The notes: generated by a model not told the origin, from the letters alone. A stretch of DNA of 21,746 nucleotides from an uncultured Oscillibacter sp. (GCF_910587525.1 NZ_CAJULS010000024.1:1-21746), one strand, 5' to 3'; positions 8,079 through 16,021 are shown, numbered from the stretch's first letter. Program-made: numbers and translations.

Positions 8079-8107
8079 TTGACGGCAGCATCAGTTGGTG
8101 ATATAGT
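8079..8107 (+). promoter_or_regulatory. Sigma-A-type promoter of the marR-MATE operon
   Basis: TTGACG (8079-8084), a 17-bp spacer and TATAGT (8102-8107) form a strong promoter. It is divergent from the DegV promoter, with the two -35 boxes 29 bp apart. Two near-repeats that begin AGTTTTTT and end AAC (8114-8128 and 8129-8143) lie between the promoter and the MarR ribosome site and could be the MarR operator. Confidence 0.85.
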
Positions 8108-8158
8108 CATAATAGTTTTTTTTAGAACAGTTTTTTCAGAAACGATTGGAGGCTCCCC

Positions 8159-8611
8159 ATGCCCACCGTCACTACCCGGCTGCTGCGGTTCTCCAGACAG
8201 TTCGAGCGGTTTTACGAGCATCAGTTCGCCCCCATGCTGGAGCGGACCGGCCTGACCATGCGGGAGATCCATGTGCTGCTGTTTCTGGCCAACAACCCCG
8301 GCTATGACACCGCCCGGGACGTGGCGGAGTACCGGGGGATGGCAAAATCTCAAGTCTCCCAGGCGGTGGACCTGCTGGCGGCCCGGGGCGTCCTCCGCAG
8401 AGCGCCGGACGCATCCGACCGCCGGGTAGTCCATCTCGCCGTCACGGAGCCCGGCGTCCCCCTGGCCCGGGAGGCTCAGGCCATCCAGGCGGCCTGCGGG
8501 CGGCGGCTTCTGGCGAATTTCTCGCCGGAGGACGAGGCTCAATTCCGCCGCCTGCTGGAGACCGTACTGGAAAACGGTGCGCATCTTATGGAGAAGGAAG
8601 TACAGCCATGA
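8159..8611 (+). CDS. MarR family transcriptional regulator
   Basis: A 150-residue winged-helix repressor. The recognition-helix region is around MAKSQVSQAVDLLAARGVL. The wing carries the family pattern D-x-SDRRVVHLAVTEPG, and dimerisation helices lie at both ends. GGAGG (8148-8152) sets the start. Its 3' end overlaps the MATE transporter ATG by 4 bp, so the two are cotranscribed and coupled. By analogy with MepR-MepA of Staphylococcus aureus, it probably represses its own operon and is released when a toxic compound binds. This is inference from gene order. The ligand is unknown. Confidence 0.93.
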   Translation: MPTVTTRLLRFSRQFERFYEHQFAPMLERTGLTMREIHVLLFLANNPGYDTARDVAEYRGMAKSQVSQAVDLLAARGVLRRAPDASDRRVVHLAVTEPGVPLAREAQAIQAACGRRLLANFSPEDEAQFRRLLETVLENGAHLMEKEVQP

Positions 8612-9984
8612 ATCAAAAACAAGCGGATCTGGGCAGCGGCAAGGTGGGAAAACTCCTGTTCTCCCTGGCCCTGCCCACCATCACGTCCCAGATCGTCAAT
8701 ATGCTCTACAACCTGGTGGACCGGGTCTACATCGGCCACATGCAGCCGGCGGACACCGTGGGCAAGCTGGCCCTCACCGGCGTGGGGGTGTGCCTGCCGG
8801 TCATCATGATTATCTCCGCCTTCGCCGCATTAATGGCAATGGGCGGCGCGCCCCGGGCCTCCATCCAGGAGGGCAAGGGAAATCCGGCGGAGTCCGAGCG
8901 AATCATGGGCGGCTGCCTGACGCTGCTGGTGGTCACCTCCCTGTGCCTGACGGCGGCGTTCCAGCTCTTCGCCGAGCCGCTGCTGCTGACCTTCGGCGCC
9001 AGCGAAAACACCATCGGCTACGCCCTGAGCTATATGCGCATCTACTCCCTGGGTACGCTGTTTGTCCAGCTGACCCTGGGCATGAACGCCTATATCACCG
9101 CCCAGGGATTCACCACCGTCAGCATGAAAACCGTACTGATCGGTGCGATTCTGAATACCATTCTGGACCCCATTTTTATCTTCGCCTTCGGGCTGGGCGT
9201 GCAGGGCGCGGCGCTGGCAACCATTCTTTCCCAGGCAGTGTCGGCGGTGTGGGTTCTGCGGTTCCTCACCGGCGGCAAAACCAAGTGGCGCATCCGGCGG
9301 GAGAACCTGCGCCCCCGGGCCGCGGTGGTGCTGCCCTGCCTGGCCCTGGGCCTCTCCCCCTTCATCATGCAGTCCACGGAGAGCCTCATCGCCATGTGCT
9401 TCAACTCCTCACTGCTGAAATACGGCGGGGATATCGCCGTAGGGGCCATGACCGTGCTGACCAGCATCATGCAGTTCGCCATGATGCCCCTCCAGGGCCT
9501 GACCCAGGGCGCCCAGCCTATCATCAGCTACAACTACGGCGCCCGGAACGCCCAGCGGGTGCGGGACGCCTTCCGGGTGCTGCTGCGCTCCTGCCTCGTC
9601 TACTCCCTGACCATGTGGGTTTTAGTGCAGCTCTTCCCCCAGACCTTCGCTCTGATCTTCAACAACGACCCGGAGCTGGTGGAGTACACCGCGTGGGCCC
9701 TGCGGATCTATATGGGTGCCACGGGCATCTTCGGCGTCCAGATCGCCTGCCAGCAGACCTTTGTCTCTCTGGGGAACGCCAAGACATCTCTGTTTCTGGC
9801 AGTTCTGCGGAAGATCATCCTGTTGATTCCCCTGATCTATATCCTGCCCAATTTCTTCGCGGACAAAGTCTTCGCCGTGTTCCTGGCGGAACCCGTGGCG
9901 GACGCCCTGGCGGTGACCACTACGGCCATCATGTTCTCCATGCAGTTCCGCCCTGCCATGGCACGGCTGGAGGCCGAATCATAA
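8608..9984 (+). CDS. MATE family multidrug efflux transporter
   Basis: A 458-residue membrane protein of the MATE family, with about 12 predicted helices in two related halves. It exports cationic drugs or metabolites using a sodium or proton gradient. Typical features are the N-terminal LPTITSQIVNMLYNLVDRVYIGH segment and the intracellular loop AMGGAPRASIQEGKG. In the second half a GLTQGAQPIISYNYGARN motif is seen. Length is normal and no domain is missing. It begins within the marR stop codon (ATGA), so expression should follow the MarR regulator. It most resembles the MepA-like branch. The actual substrates cannot be predicted. Confidence 0.94.
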   Translation: MNQKQADLGSGKVGKLLFSLALPTITSQIVNMLYNLVDRVYIGHMQPADTVGKLALTGVGVCLPVIMIISAFAALMAMGGAPRASIQEGKGNPAESERIMGGCLTLLVVTSLCLTAAFQLFAEPLLLTFGASENTIGYALSYMRIYSLGTLFVQLTLGMNAYITAQGFTTVSMKTVLIGAILNTILDPIFIFAFGLGVQGAALATILSQAVSAVWVLRFLTGGKTKWRIRRENLRPRAAVVLPCLALGLSPFIMQSTESLIAMCFNSSLLKYGGDIAVGAMTVLTSIMQFAMMPLQGLTQGAQPIISYNYGARNAQRVRDAFRVLLRSCLVYSLTMWVLVQLFPQTFALIFNNDPELVEYTAWALRIYMGATGIFGVQIACQQTFVSLGNAKTSLFLAVLRKIILLIPLIYILPNFFADKVFAVFLAEPVADALAVTTTAIMFSMQFRPAMARLEAES

Positions 9985-9990
9985 AACGCA

Positions 9991-10023
9991 CAGGACCCGC
10001 CGTATGCCCTCCGGCGGGTCCTG
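9991..10023. terminator. Hairpin between convergent MATE and XdhC genes
   Basis: A perfect 12-bp stem (9991-10002 with 10012-10023) has a 9-nt loop. On the minus strand it is followed by a short GTTTTAT; on the plus strand no T-run follows directly. A second GC-rich fold with arms ending TTCC/GGAA lies at about 10028-10060. It is likely a shared stop for the two converging units. Confidence 0.6.
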
Positions 10024-10099
10024 CGGCATTCCAGCCCCGCCCCCGAGGCGGAGGCGGAACGCTTTTCCTGTTTTTATTGCAAGCCCCGGCGGGACGGTG

Positions 10100-11104
10100 T
10101 CAAGTTCCGGGCAGCCCCGCCCGGACGGCAATCAGCTCCGCCGTGACGGACACCGCGATCTCCTCCGGCGTCTCCGCGCCGATCGGAAGGCCGATGGGGG
10201 CGTGGACTTTGGCATACTCCTCCGCCGTGAAGCCCGCCGCCAGCAGCCGCTCCCGGCACAGGGCCAGTTTCTTTTTGGAGCCGATACAGCCCAGGTACTT
10301 CACGCCGCTGCGGAGGGTCCCGGTCAGCACCTCGTAGTCCGCCTGGTGGCCCCGGGTCATGATGACCACATAATCGTCCGCCGTCAGGGTAATCTGCCCG
10401 CTGATTTTCGTGAAATCCCCACTGAGAACAGCCTCCGCCCGGGGGAACAGGGCGGGATCGGCGAACTCGGGCCGGTCATCGTAGACCACCGGACGGAAGC
10501 CCACGGCCGCGATGGCGGGCACCAGGGCCCGGGAGACGTGGCCGCCGCCGAAGATATAGACCCGTCCCGCCCGCACCATGGGGATAGCCAGCCAGGCGCC
10601 GGCCAGGGCGGGTTTGTTTCGCAGCAGGGAGAACAGGTCCTCCGGCGGGGTCTCCAGATGCCGGGGGCCGTTCCGGTCCGCCGTACCCATGGCGGCGGTC
10701 TCCTCCTGGACGTTCAGCACCAGCCAGGTGTCCAGGTTCCCGCCGGAAGCCTCCATCAGGTCCCGCAGGACGGCGACGGCATTGGCGTCCCCGGCGGGGA
10801 GATATTGGAAGCGCAGCGTCACACCGCCGCCGCAGACCATGCCCAGGCTGGCGGCATCCCCCTGGACGAAACGGAAGTGCCGCAGGGCGCTGCCGCCGCT
10901 CTCCAGAAGCTCCGCGGCCAGCCGCTGGGCCTCGTACTCCACATTTCCGCCGCCGATGGTCCCCAGGGCCCGCCCCCCGGGGAATACCGCCATCAGCGCC
11001 CCTGCTCCCCGGGGCGTAGAGCCGCTGGCCTCCGTCACAGCCACCAGCTCCGCCGGTGTCCCCGCCTCCAGGGCGTGGACAATCTCCCGCACCAGTTCCC
11101 GCAT
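10100..11104 (-). CDS. xdhC: XdhC family protein (molybdenum hydroxylase maturation factor)
   Basis: A protein of about 334 residues of the XdhC/CoxI family, which inserts and sulfurates the molybdenum cofactor of xanthine-dehydrogenase-type enzymes. The N-terminal XdhC_CoxI domain shows VTEASGSTPRGAGALM and GTIGGGNVEYEA. The C-terminal Rossmann domain shows YIFGGGHVSRAL, MTRGHQADYEVL and the segment YLGCIGSKKK. The chosen start (MRELVREI) matches where family members begin and has GAGAGG about 9 nt upstream. An in-frame ATG at 11125 has AGGAG only 3 nt away and would add seven residues. No molybdopterin enzyme or cofactor gene lies nearby, so it is an orphan in this window. Confidence 0.88.
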   Translation of the reverse strand: MRELVREIVHALEAGTPAELVAVTEASGSTPRGAGALMAVFPGGRALGTIGGGNVEYEAQRLAAELLESGGSALRHFRFVQGDAASLGMVCGGGVTLRFQYLPAGDANAVAVLRDLMEASGGNLDTWLVLNVQEETAAMGTADRNGPRHLETPPEDLFSLLRNKPALAGAWLAIPMVRAGRVYIFGGGHVSRALVPAIAAVGFRPVVYDDRPEFADPALFPRAEAVLSGDFTKISGQITLTADDYVVIMTRGHQADYEVLTGTLRSGVKYLGCIGSKKKLALCRERLLAAGFTAEEYAKVHAPIGLPIGAETPEEIAVSVTAELIAVRAGLPGT

Positions 11105-11125
11105 ATGCCTCATCCTCTCCTGCAT

Positions 11126-11471
11126 TTTCTCCTATGATATAGTCAAATAACCGGAAAACAGCAGCCTGTTAAGGCGTACACGCTGTAACGCCTGAAAAGG
11201 CTTTTCATCGTTTTCGTTGTTTGATTATAACACATCTCTTCTCCCGCGCAAACGGTCCTGGGGGATTTTTGCTGAAAAGTCTTCCACCCCCCAGGCGGCT
11301 GTCCCGGATGGCCGCCTGGGGGTTCCTGTCATTACCCTGTGCTACAAGTTTGCGAAAACTGTCAAAGACAAGACAATTTTGAAGAAATCGAACATGTTCC
11401 GCCGGCCTTTCTCCCGGTAAAATATATCCCAGACGCCCTCCAAAAATGGAAAATTTATCTATTTCATTTAC
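11126..11471. other. Intergenic region between xdhC and the recombinase remnant
   Basis: No gene is supported in these 346 bases. A perfect 12-bp GC-rich stem (11288-11299 with 11311-11322) with an 11-nt loop is the main structure; no T-run follows on either strand. Smaller inverted repeats occur around 11172-11195. A TATAAT is present on the minus strand at about 11225-11230, with only a weak -35. The end of this stretch becomes AT-rich before the mobile-element scar. Confidence 0.5.
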
Positions 11472-12119
11472 TTGCGTTATAAACCTAACCGGGGGGGAGA
11501 GGAGGCCGCTCACGGGAGCGTATACCGTCACCGTTACAAGGACGCCAGCGGCACCATCGATGTGAACGTCCACGTGCAGCTGCCCGGCCAGGGCTCCGCC
11601 ACCAAGCGGGAGACCCAGAAGGTTTCTCGCCTGGCTGACAACAACCGCCCGGTCCGCGTCACAGCTCCCATGGATAAGAGCATGGCCGACCAAAAGCGGG
11701 AGACAGCGCAGAAGCGGCGGGAGCTGGCCCAGGCCGAACGGCGTATATCGGATTTAGACGTGCTGTTTCAACGTATCTATGAGGACAATATCAGCGGGAA
11801 ACTTTCAGACGAGCGGTTTTCCAAGCTGTCCAAGTCCTACGAGGACGAACAGCGCACGCTGACGGAAAAGGCCAAGGCCCTCCATGCTGAATTGGACAAG
11901 GAACAGGCCCAGGCCGTGAACGTGGCGCAGTTTATCGCCCTGGTGAAGAAGTACAGCGAGATTGACACGCTCACCCCGGCCATTTTTAACGAGTTTATAG
12001 AGCGTATCAACGTACACGCCCCGGACAAGTCCAGCGGACACCGCACCCAGCAGATTGACATTGTTTATAACTTCATCGGTATTCTCCCCACTCCCCAGGC
12101 AAAGGAAGAAGCGGCGTAG
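11472..12119 (+). pseudogene. C-terminal remnant of a large serine recombinase (DUF4368-type)
   Basis: The open frame lacks a credible start: it opens at a TTG with no ribosome site. From about 11670 it matches the C-terminal end of large serine recombinases of IMEs and Tn4451-like elements. There is a coiled segment, LDVLFQRIYEDNISGKLSDERF, and the closing pattern FNEFIERINVHA...RTQQIDIVYNFIG. The catalytic serine domain and the zinc-ribbon region are absent. The first 60 or so codons (GSVYRHRYKDASGTIDVNV...) use GC-rich codons like real coding sequence but are not a recombinase segment I recognise, so the frame may be a chimera of two genes. It cannot encode an active integrase. It marks a decayed integrative element. 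Confidence 0.75.
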
Positions 12120-12164
12120 CCTCCCGACTACGCCACTTCTTCAAGATAAAAATACTTCCTTATG

Positions 12165-12191
12165 AGGCCCCGCCATTTGGTGCAGGGGCCT
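12165..12191 (-). terminator. Weak terminator-like hairpin after the phage tail remnant
   Basis: A 7-bp stem AGGCCCC/GGGGCCT (12165-12171 with 12185-12191) lies 13 nt beyond the end of the minus-strand tail gene. The T-rich run on the minus strand comes only some 15 nt later, so termination strength is doubtful. Confidence 0.4.
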
Positions 12192-12203
12192 TTCCCTCTG
12201 TTT

Positions 12204-12646
12204 TCACTTGTTCACCGCCAGGAGCCCCACTACATAACAGGTAATTCCCTCCTCATTGAACTGGTATGTCGCGTCAATGCCGATCCACGTCACGGGGCTC
12301 CCCTGCCAGGTGGGGGAGGCGGATCTGGCTGTGCCCGGAGCTCCAAAGGCCCGGAACTCCCGCTGCCCCGGCGTCATCATCGTGAATGGTATCCCGCTGG
12401 AGCTCACAAGAAGCACTGCCAGGGGCCGGTGGGGAAGGTGACGGAATTAGGGCCTCCAGTCCCCCATTTTCCGGTGCCCACATAGCTGGTGGTGTAGATC
12501 TGGCAGTTGCCGGTTCGGGCCGCCCGGGCCGCGGCCTCGGCTTTCAGCGCGGCGTCCACCTTGGCATTGTCGGCATTGAAATCCTCCATCAGAATGCGGT
12601 CTGTGCCGTCCCACCAGGAGAACTGGTAGTTTGTGGTCTGTCCCAT
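12204..12646 (-). pseudogene. Frameshifted phage tail-fibre-like protein
   Basis: Two minus-strand frames join into one protein of about 147 residues. The first half (12646 downwards) begins MGQTTNYQFSWWDGTDRILMEDFNADNAKVDAALK and has AAGGAG 8-9 nt upstream. The second half contains VSSSGIPFTMMTPGQ and ends YQFNEEGITCYVVGLLAVNK, a pattern I associate with short tail or baseplate proteins of gut Clostridia prophages. The frame breaks at a run of four G (12422-12425 on the plus strand). One extra base there would join TFPTGP to LAVLLVSSSG without interruption. It is either a recent single-base deletion or a homopolymer sequencing error. No other phage genes are beside it, so it is an isolated remnant. 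Confidence 0.7.
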
Positions 12647-12684
12647 GCTTGTTTCTCCTTTTTGCTGGGGCCTGGGCTGTTTTC

Positions 12685-12770
12685 GGGGGAATGGCCCAGC
12701 CCCTTCTGCCGGGGATCCTGTGGGGCCTAGGCTTTTGTGGGGCCCGCAGCCCTCTGCGGGCCATTCCCCC
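12685..12770. repeat. 86-bp inverted-repeat structure upstream of the tail remnant
   Basis: Perfect 12-bp arms, GGGGGAATGGCC (12685-12696) and GGCCATTCCCCC (12759-12770), enclose a GC-rich interior. The right arm overlaps a 9-bp hairpin (12741-12749 with 12754-12762, loop CCCT). No gene lies here. It may be a leftover of the mobile element or a strong structured leader for the minus-strand tail gene. Confidence 0.6.
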
Positions 12771-12855
12771 CTCTAACTCCCGCCGCCCCTCCTAGCCGGG
12801 GTGCACGAAACCGGGAAAACGCCCCTGCAAAAAGCTGCCTCCGGGCCGGACGGCC

Positions 12856-12884
12856 TTGCCAAAACCATGCCTATGTGCTATAAT
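12856..12884 (+). promoter_or_regulatory. Promoter of the dCMP deaminase gene
   Basis: TTGCCA (12856-12861) and TATAAT (12879-12884) are spaced by 17 bp. The predicted start of transcription falls about 48 nt before the deaminase ATG. Confidence 0.85.
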
Positions 12885-12938
12885 TTATTTATCATTCACA
12901 CTTCAAAAAATTTTAGATATACTGACGGAGGGCTGTCC

Positions 12939-13439
12939 ATGAAGCGCATCAGCAAGGAAAACTACTACCTGGACATCGCGCAGACCGTGCTGGAGCGGGC
13001 CACCTGCCTGCGCCGGGTCTACGGGGCCATCATCGTGAAAAACGATGAGATTATCGCCACCGGCTACAACGGCGCCCCCCGGGGCCGGGCCAACTGCGTG
13101 GACCTTGGCTACTGCTCCCGGGAGGCCATGCGGGTACCCCGGGGCGAGCGGTACGAACTGTGCCGCAGCGTCCACGCCGAGGCCAACGCCATCATCTCCG
13201 CCGCCCGGCGGGACACCGTGGGCGGCACGCTGTACCTGGTGGGCCGGGACGCCCAAACCGGCGGGCTCCTCTCCGACGCCACCTCCTGCTCCATGTGCCG
13301 GAGGCTTGTAATCAACGCAGGACTGGAAAAGGTGGTGATCCGCCGCACGGAGACCGAATTTGAGGTGGTGGACGTGGAAGAGTGGATCGCCGAAGACGAC
13401 CTCCTGGTTCCTCCGGAGGAGGTCCCGGACCTGCCCTGA
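12939..13439 (+). CDS. dCMP deaminase family protein (cytidine/deoxycytidylate deaminase, ComEB-like)
   Basis: A 166-residue zinc-dependent deaminase that most likely converts dCMP to dUMP in thymidylate synthesis. The zinc site is His79-Ala-Glu81 (HAEAN) with Cys117 and Cys120 (SCSMC). The usual proline before the first of these cysteines is replaced by Ser116. Extra cysteines in the N-terminal half (Cys23, 53, 59, 75) fit the family's additional metal region. The start at 12939 has GGAGG at 12927-12931; a longer frame from 12801 would begin upstream of the promoter's transcription start. A consensus promoter precedes it. The next gene starts 40 nt after the stop, so they may be cotranscribed. 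Confidence 0.9.
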   Translation: MKRISKENYYLDIAQTVLERATCLRRVYGAIIVKNDEIIATGYNGAPRGRANCVDLGYCSREAMRVPRGERYELCRSVHAEANAIISAARRDTVGGTLYLVGRDAQTGGLLSDATSCSMCRRLVINAGLEKVVIRRTETEFEVVDVEEWIAEDDLLVPPEEVPDLP

Positions 13440-13479
13440 CAGCAGAGACCGCCATATATAAAGAAAGGAAGTCTTGCCC

Positions 13480-15771
13480 TTGAAAACAGGACTTGTCACC
13501 TTTTACCATATCCACCACTACGGGGCCCTGCTCCAAGCGGCGGCCACGCTGCGGACCGTGGAGTCCCTGGGCGGAACGTGTGAGATCATCGACTACTATG
13601 TCAACCAGAGCAACGATCTCTTCCGCGCCTCCACCGGCCTTGGCTCCGCCGCCGCAGACGCCCACACGGCCCTGCACTACAAGCCCCTGAAAATCCGGCG
13701 TGACCGGTTTGAGGATTTCTCCCGCCGCTGGCTCCGCATCTCCCCCCACCGGTTTGAGAGCTTTGAGGAGCTGCGGTCGGCGGAGCTGCCCTACGACCTG
13801 ATCCTCTCCGGCAGCGACCAGATCTGGAATCCCACCATCTTCCCGGACGGGCGGTTTGACCCGGTGTTCTTCGGCGCGTTCTCAGACCGCCGGAAGATCG
13901 CCTACGCCCCCTCCTTCGGCGTCCCCCGGATTCCCGATGGGATGGAGGCGGAGCTGAGAGACTATCTAAAGCAGTTCTCCCACCTCTCCGTCCGGGAGAA
14001 CCAGGGGGCGGCCATTGTCCGCCGAGTCGCCGGACGGGAGCCGGCCCTGGTGCTGGACCCCACGCTGCTGCCCTCCCGGGAGGACTGGGCCGCCATGGCG
14101 GCGGAACACACCGAAAAGGGCTATATCCTCTGCTACTGCATCAGCGCCCCCGGCCCGCTGGAGCCCTATATCCGCCGTCTGACGAAGGAGACGGGCCTGC
14201 CGGTGGTACAGCTGTGCGGCACACGGCGGAGGGTTCATCCAAAGGCCAAATGCGTGCTGGACGCCGGACCGGCGGAGTTCCTGGGCCTTTTCCGGGACGC
14301 AAGCTATGTCTGCACCAACTCCTTCCACGGGACGGTATTCTCCGTCCAGTTTCAAAAGCCCTTCTTCACCGCCGTCTCCCCCCGGGAACTGGCCGCACCG
14401 GAGACCTCCCGGACCTTCAGCCTCCTGAGCCGTCTGGGGCTGACGGAGCGGATTGTGGGCAAGGGCGATGCCGCAAATCTCAAAGAGCCCATTGACTGGC
14501 CGCCGGTGGAGGCCCGCCTCCAGACCGCCCGGCAGTCCTCTCTCCGCTACCTGGAGGCCGCCCTGCGGGATGAGGAGTTTCGGGAATCCCCCGCCCCGGC
14601 GGCGGAAGATGGCCCGCCCCGTCTGGCGGATGATACCCACTGCACCGGCTGCACCGCCTGCGCCGCCGCCTGCCCGCGGGATGCCATCGCAATGGAGCGG
14701 GACCGGGAGGGCTTTGCCCGCCCGGTGGTGGACCTGGACAAATGTGTCCGCTGCGGCCGCTGCACCGCCGTCTGTCCCGCCCTGCACCCCCAGGAGCAAA
14801 AGCCCCCGCCCGCGGCCTTCGCCGCCTGGAACCGCAGCGACGCCATCCGCCGGGACTCCACCTCCGGCGGCGTGTTCACCGCCCTGGCGGAATACGTGCT
14901 CGAGGGGGGCGGCGTGGTATTCGGCGCGGCCTTCGACGGACAGCAGCACCTGCGCCACACGGTGTGCTTCCGAAAGGAGGAGCTTTGGCGCATGCGGGGA
15001 GCAAAATACGTGCAGAGCGACCTGGAGGGCACCTTTCGCATGGTGAAGGAGTACTTGGAGAACCGCCAGGTGCTCTTCTCCGGCACACCCTGTCAGGTGG
15101 ACGGCCTTTACCGCTATTTGGGTGGCCGTCCGGAGAATCTGACCACCTGCGACCTGGTGTGCCACGGGGTGCCCTCCCCCGGCGTGTGGGAGGACACGGC
15201 CCGGTATATCGAGCGGCGGAAGGGCAAGGGCCTTCAGGCGGTGCGCTTTCGCAACAAGATCACCGGCTGGAAGGATAGCCACTTCACCGCCGTCTACGAC
15301 GACGGCTCCGTGGACTCGGCCCCCCTGTTCCGCACAGAGTACGGCCGCGCCTTCGGACGGGCGCTCTTCCTGCGGCCCAGCTGCTACCGCTGTCCCTACG
15401 CCTCCATGACCCGTCCCGGAGACTTCACTTTGGGGGACTTCTGGGGCCTGCGGCCCGATGAGCTGCCGGAGCAGCAGGAAAAAGGCGTCAGCCTCCTGCT
15501 GGTGAACACAGCCCATGGCAGCCATCTCTTCGACCAGCTTCCCCTGAGCCGGCAGGCTTTCCCTGTAGAGCGGGCCATCGCCGGAAATCCCCGGCTGGTC
15601 TCTCCCACGTCCTGTCCCCCGGACCGGGCATCGTTCTTCGCCGCCTATGCCTTGGAGCCCTTCGACGCGGTGCGCAAGCGGTTTTTCACCCTGCCGTCCC
15701 TGCCGGTGCGGGCCGCGGGAAAGCTGCTGTCCCCGGAGCTGAAAGCAAAACTGCGGAAAAAACTGCGGTAG
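13480..15771 (+). CDS. Fusion of polysaccharide pyruvyl transferase, 2[4Fe-4S] ferredoxin and FrhB-like domains
   Basis: A protein of about 764 residues with three parts. Residues 1 to about 330 form a polysaccharide pyruvyl transferase domain (family with CsaB and WcaK), with GSDQIWN at 111-117 and TNSFHGT around His283. Residues 388-398 (CxxCxxCxxxC) and 422-432 (the same spacing) bind two [4Fe-4S] clusters. From about 440 to 700 is a coenzyme F420 hydrogenase/dehydrogenase beta-subunit-like region, with the motifs STSGGVFTALAEY, FSGTPCQVDGL and GDFTLGDFWG. The fusion suggests a redox step coupled to pyruvyl or glycan modification of the surface; this is inferred. The chosen TTG start (MKTGLVTFYH) has AAGGAAG 8 nt upstream; a TTG two codons earlier is possible. 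Confidence 0.9.
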   Translation: MKTGLVTFYHIHHYGALLQAAATLRTVESLGGTCEIIDYYVNQSNDLFRASTGLGSAAADAHTALHYKPLKIRRDRFEDFSRRWLRISPHRFESFEELRSAELPYDLILSGSDQIWNPTIFPDGRFDPVFFGAFSDRRKIAYAPSFGVPRIPDGMEAELRDYLKQFSHLSVRENQGAAIVRRVAGREPALVLDPTLLPSREDWAAMAAEHTEKGYILCYCISAPGPLEPYIRRLTKETGLPVVQLCGTRRRVHPKAKCVLDAGPAEFLGLFRDASYVCTNSFHGTVFSVQFQKPFFTAVSPRELAAPETSRTFSLLSRLGLTERIVGKGDAANLKEPIDWPPVEARLQTARQSSLRYLEAALRDEEFRESPAPAAEDGPPRLADDTHCTGCTACAAACPRDAIAMERDREGFARPVVDLDKCVRCGRCTAVCPALHPQEQKPPPAAFAAWNRSDAIRRDSTSGGVFTALAEYVLEGGGVVFGAAFDGQQHLRHTVCFRKEELWRMRGAKYVQSDLEGTFRMVKEYLENRQVLFSGTPCQVDGLYRYLGGRPENLTTCDLVCHGVPSPGVWEDTARYIERRKGKGLQAVRFRNKITGWKDSHFTAVYDDGSVDSAPLFRTEYGRAFGRALFLRPSCYRCPYASMTRPGDFTLGDFWGLRPDELPEQQEKGVSLLLVNTAHGSHLFDQLPLSRQAFPVERAIAGNPRLVSPTSCPPDRASFFAAYALEPFDAVRKRFFTLPSLPVRAAGKLLSPELKAKLRKKLR

Positions 15772-15797
15772 TTGGAAAAATGTTGCAAATGCAATCG

Positions 15798-15826
15798 CGT
15801 TTAATAGGAGAACTCTGTTATATAAT
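15798..15826 (+). promoter_or_regulatory. Probable promoter of the rubredoxin gene
   Basis: A perfect -10 TATAAT (15821-15826) lies 20 nt before the rubredoxin ribosome site AAAGGAG (15847-15853). The -35 region (CGTTTA, 15798-15803) is poor. The region becomes AT-rich right after the stop of the fusion gene, and no terminator lies between them. Confidence 0.5.
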
Positions 15827-15862
15827 AGGAAAATCCCATTGTTGATAAAAGGAGTGTTCACC

Positions 15863-16021
15863 ATGAAAAAGTACGAGTGCGAACCCTGCGGCTATATCTA
15901 TGACGAGGCGGCCGGCGATCCGGACAACGGCGTTGCCCCCGGCACCAAATGGGAGGACCTGCCGGAGGACTGGGTGTGCCCCGTCTGCGGCCTGGGCAAG
16001 GATGTCTTCAAAGAGGTGTAA
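15863..16021 (+). CDS. Rubredoxin
   Basis: A 52-residue one-iron electron carrier of the cytoplasm. The iron ligands are Cys6 and Cys9 (CEPCG) and Cys39 and Cys42 (CPVCG), with the conserved core YxYDEAAGDPDNGVAPGTKWEDLPEDWVCP. Length is typical. The ATG at 15863 is preceded by AAAGGAG (15847-15853). A TTG eight codons earlier would lie before that ribosome site. It is a plausible electron donor to the rubrerythrin at 3298-3912 and to other oxidative-stress enzymes of an anaerobe. It may also serve the Fe-S fusion protein immediately upstream. The latter link is only positional. Confidence 0.96.
   Translation: MKKYECEPCGYIYDEAAGDPDNGVAPGTKWEDLPEDWVCPVCGLGKDVFKEV

Noticed and set aside
7092..8255. 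387-codon plus-strand frame across the DegV gene and the divergent promoters
   Set aside because: Crosses two strong promoters and is antisense to degV; no family resemblance.
8577..10337. 586-codon plus-strand frame overlapping the MATE gene in another phase
   Set aside because: Proline- and arginine-rich out-of-frame translation; the MATE frame carries clear family motifs.
10004..11137. 377-codon frame antisense to xdhC
   Set aside because: Shadow frame; xdhC has conserved Rossmann and XdhC motifs.
11288..11322. Intrinsic terminator upstream of the recombinase remnant
   Set aside because: The stem is strong, but no T-run follows on either strand, so I list it only as a hairpin in the intergenic entry.
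13966..15864. 632-codon antisense frame opposite the fusion gene
   Set aside because: Shadow of a GC-rich gene; no domain or ribosome site, and the composition is low-complexity.
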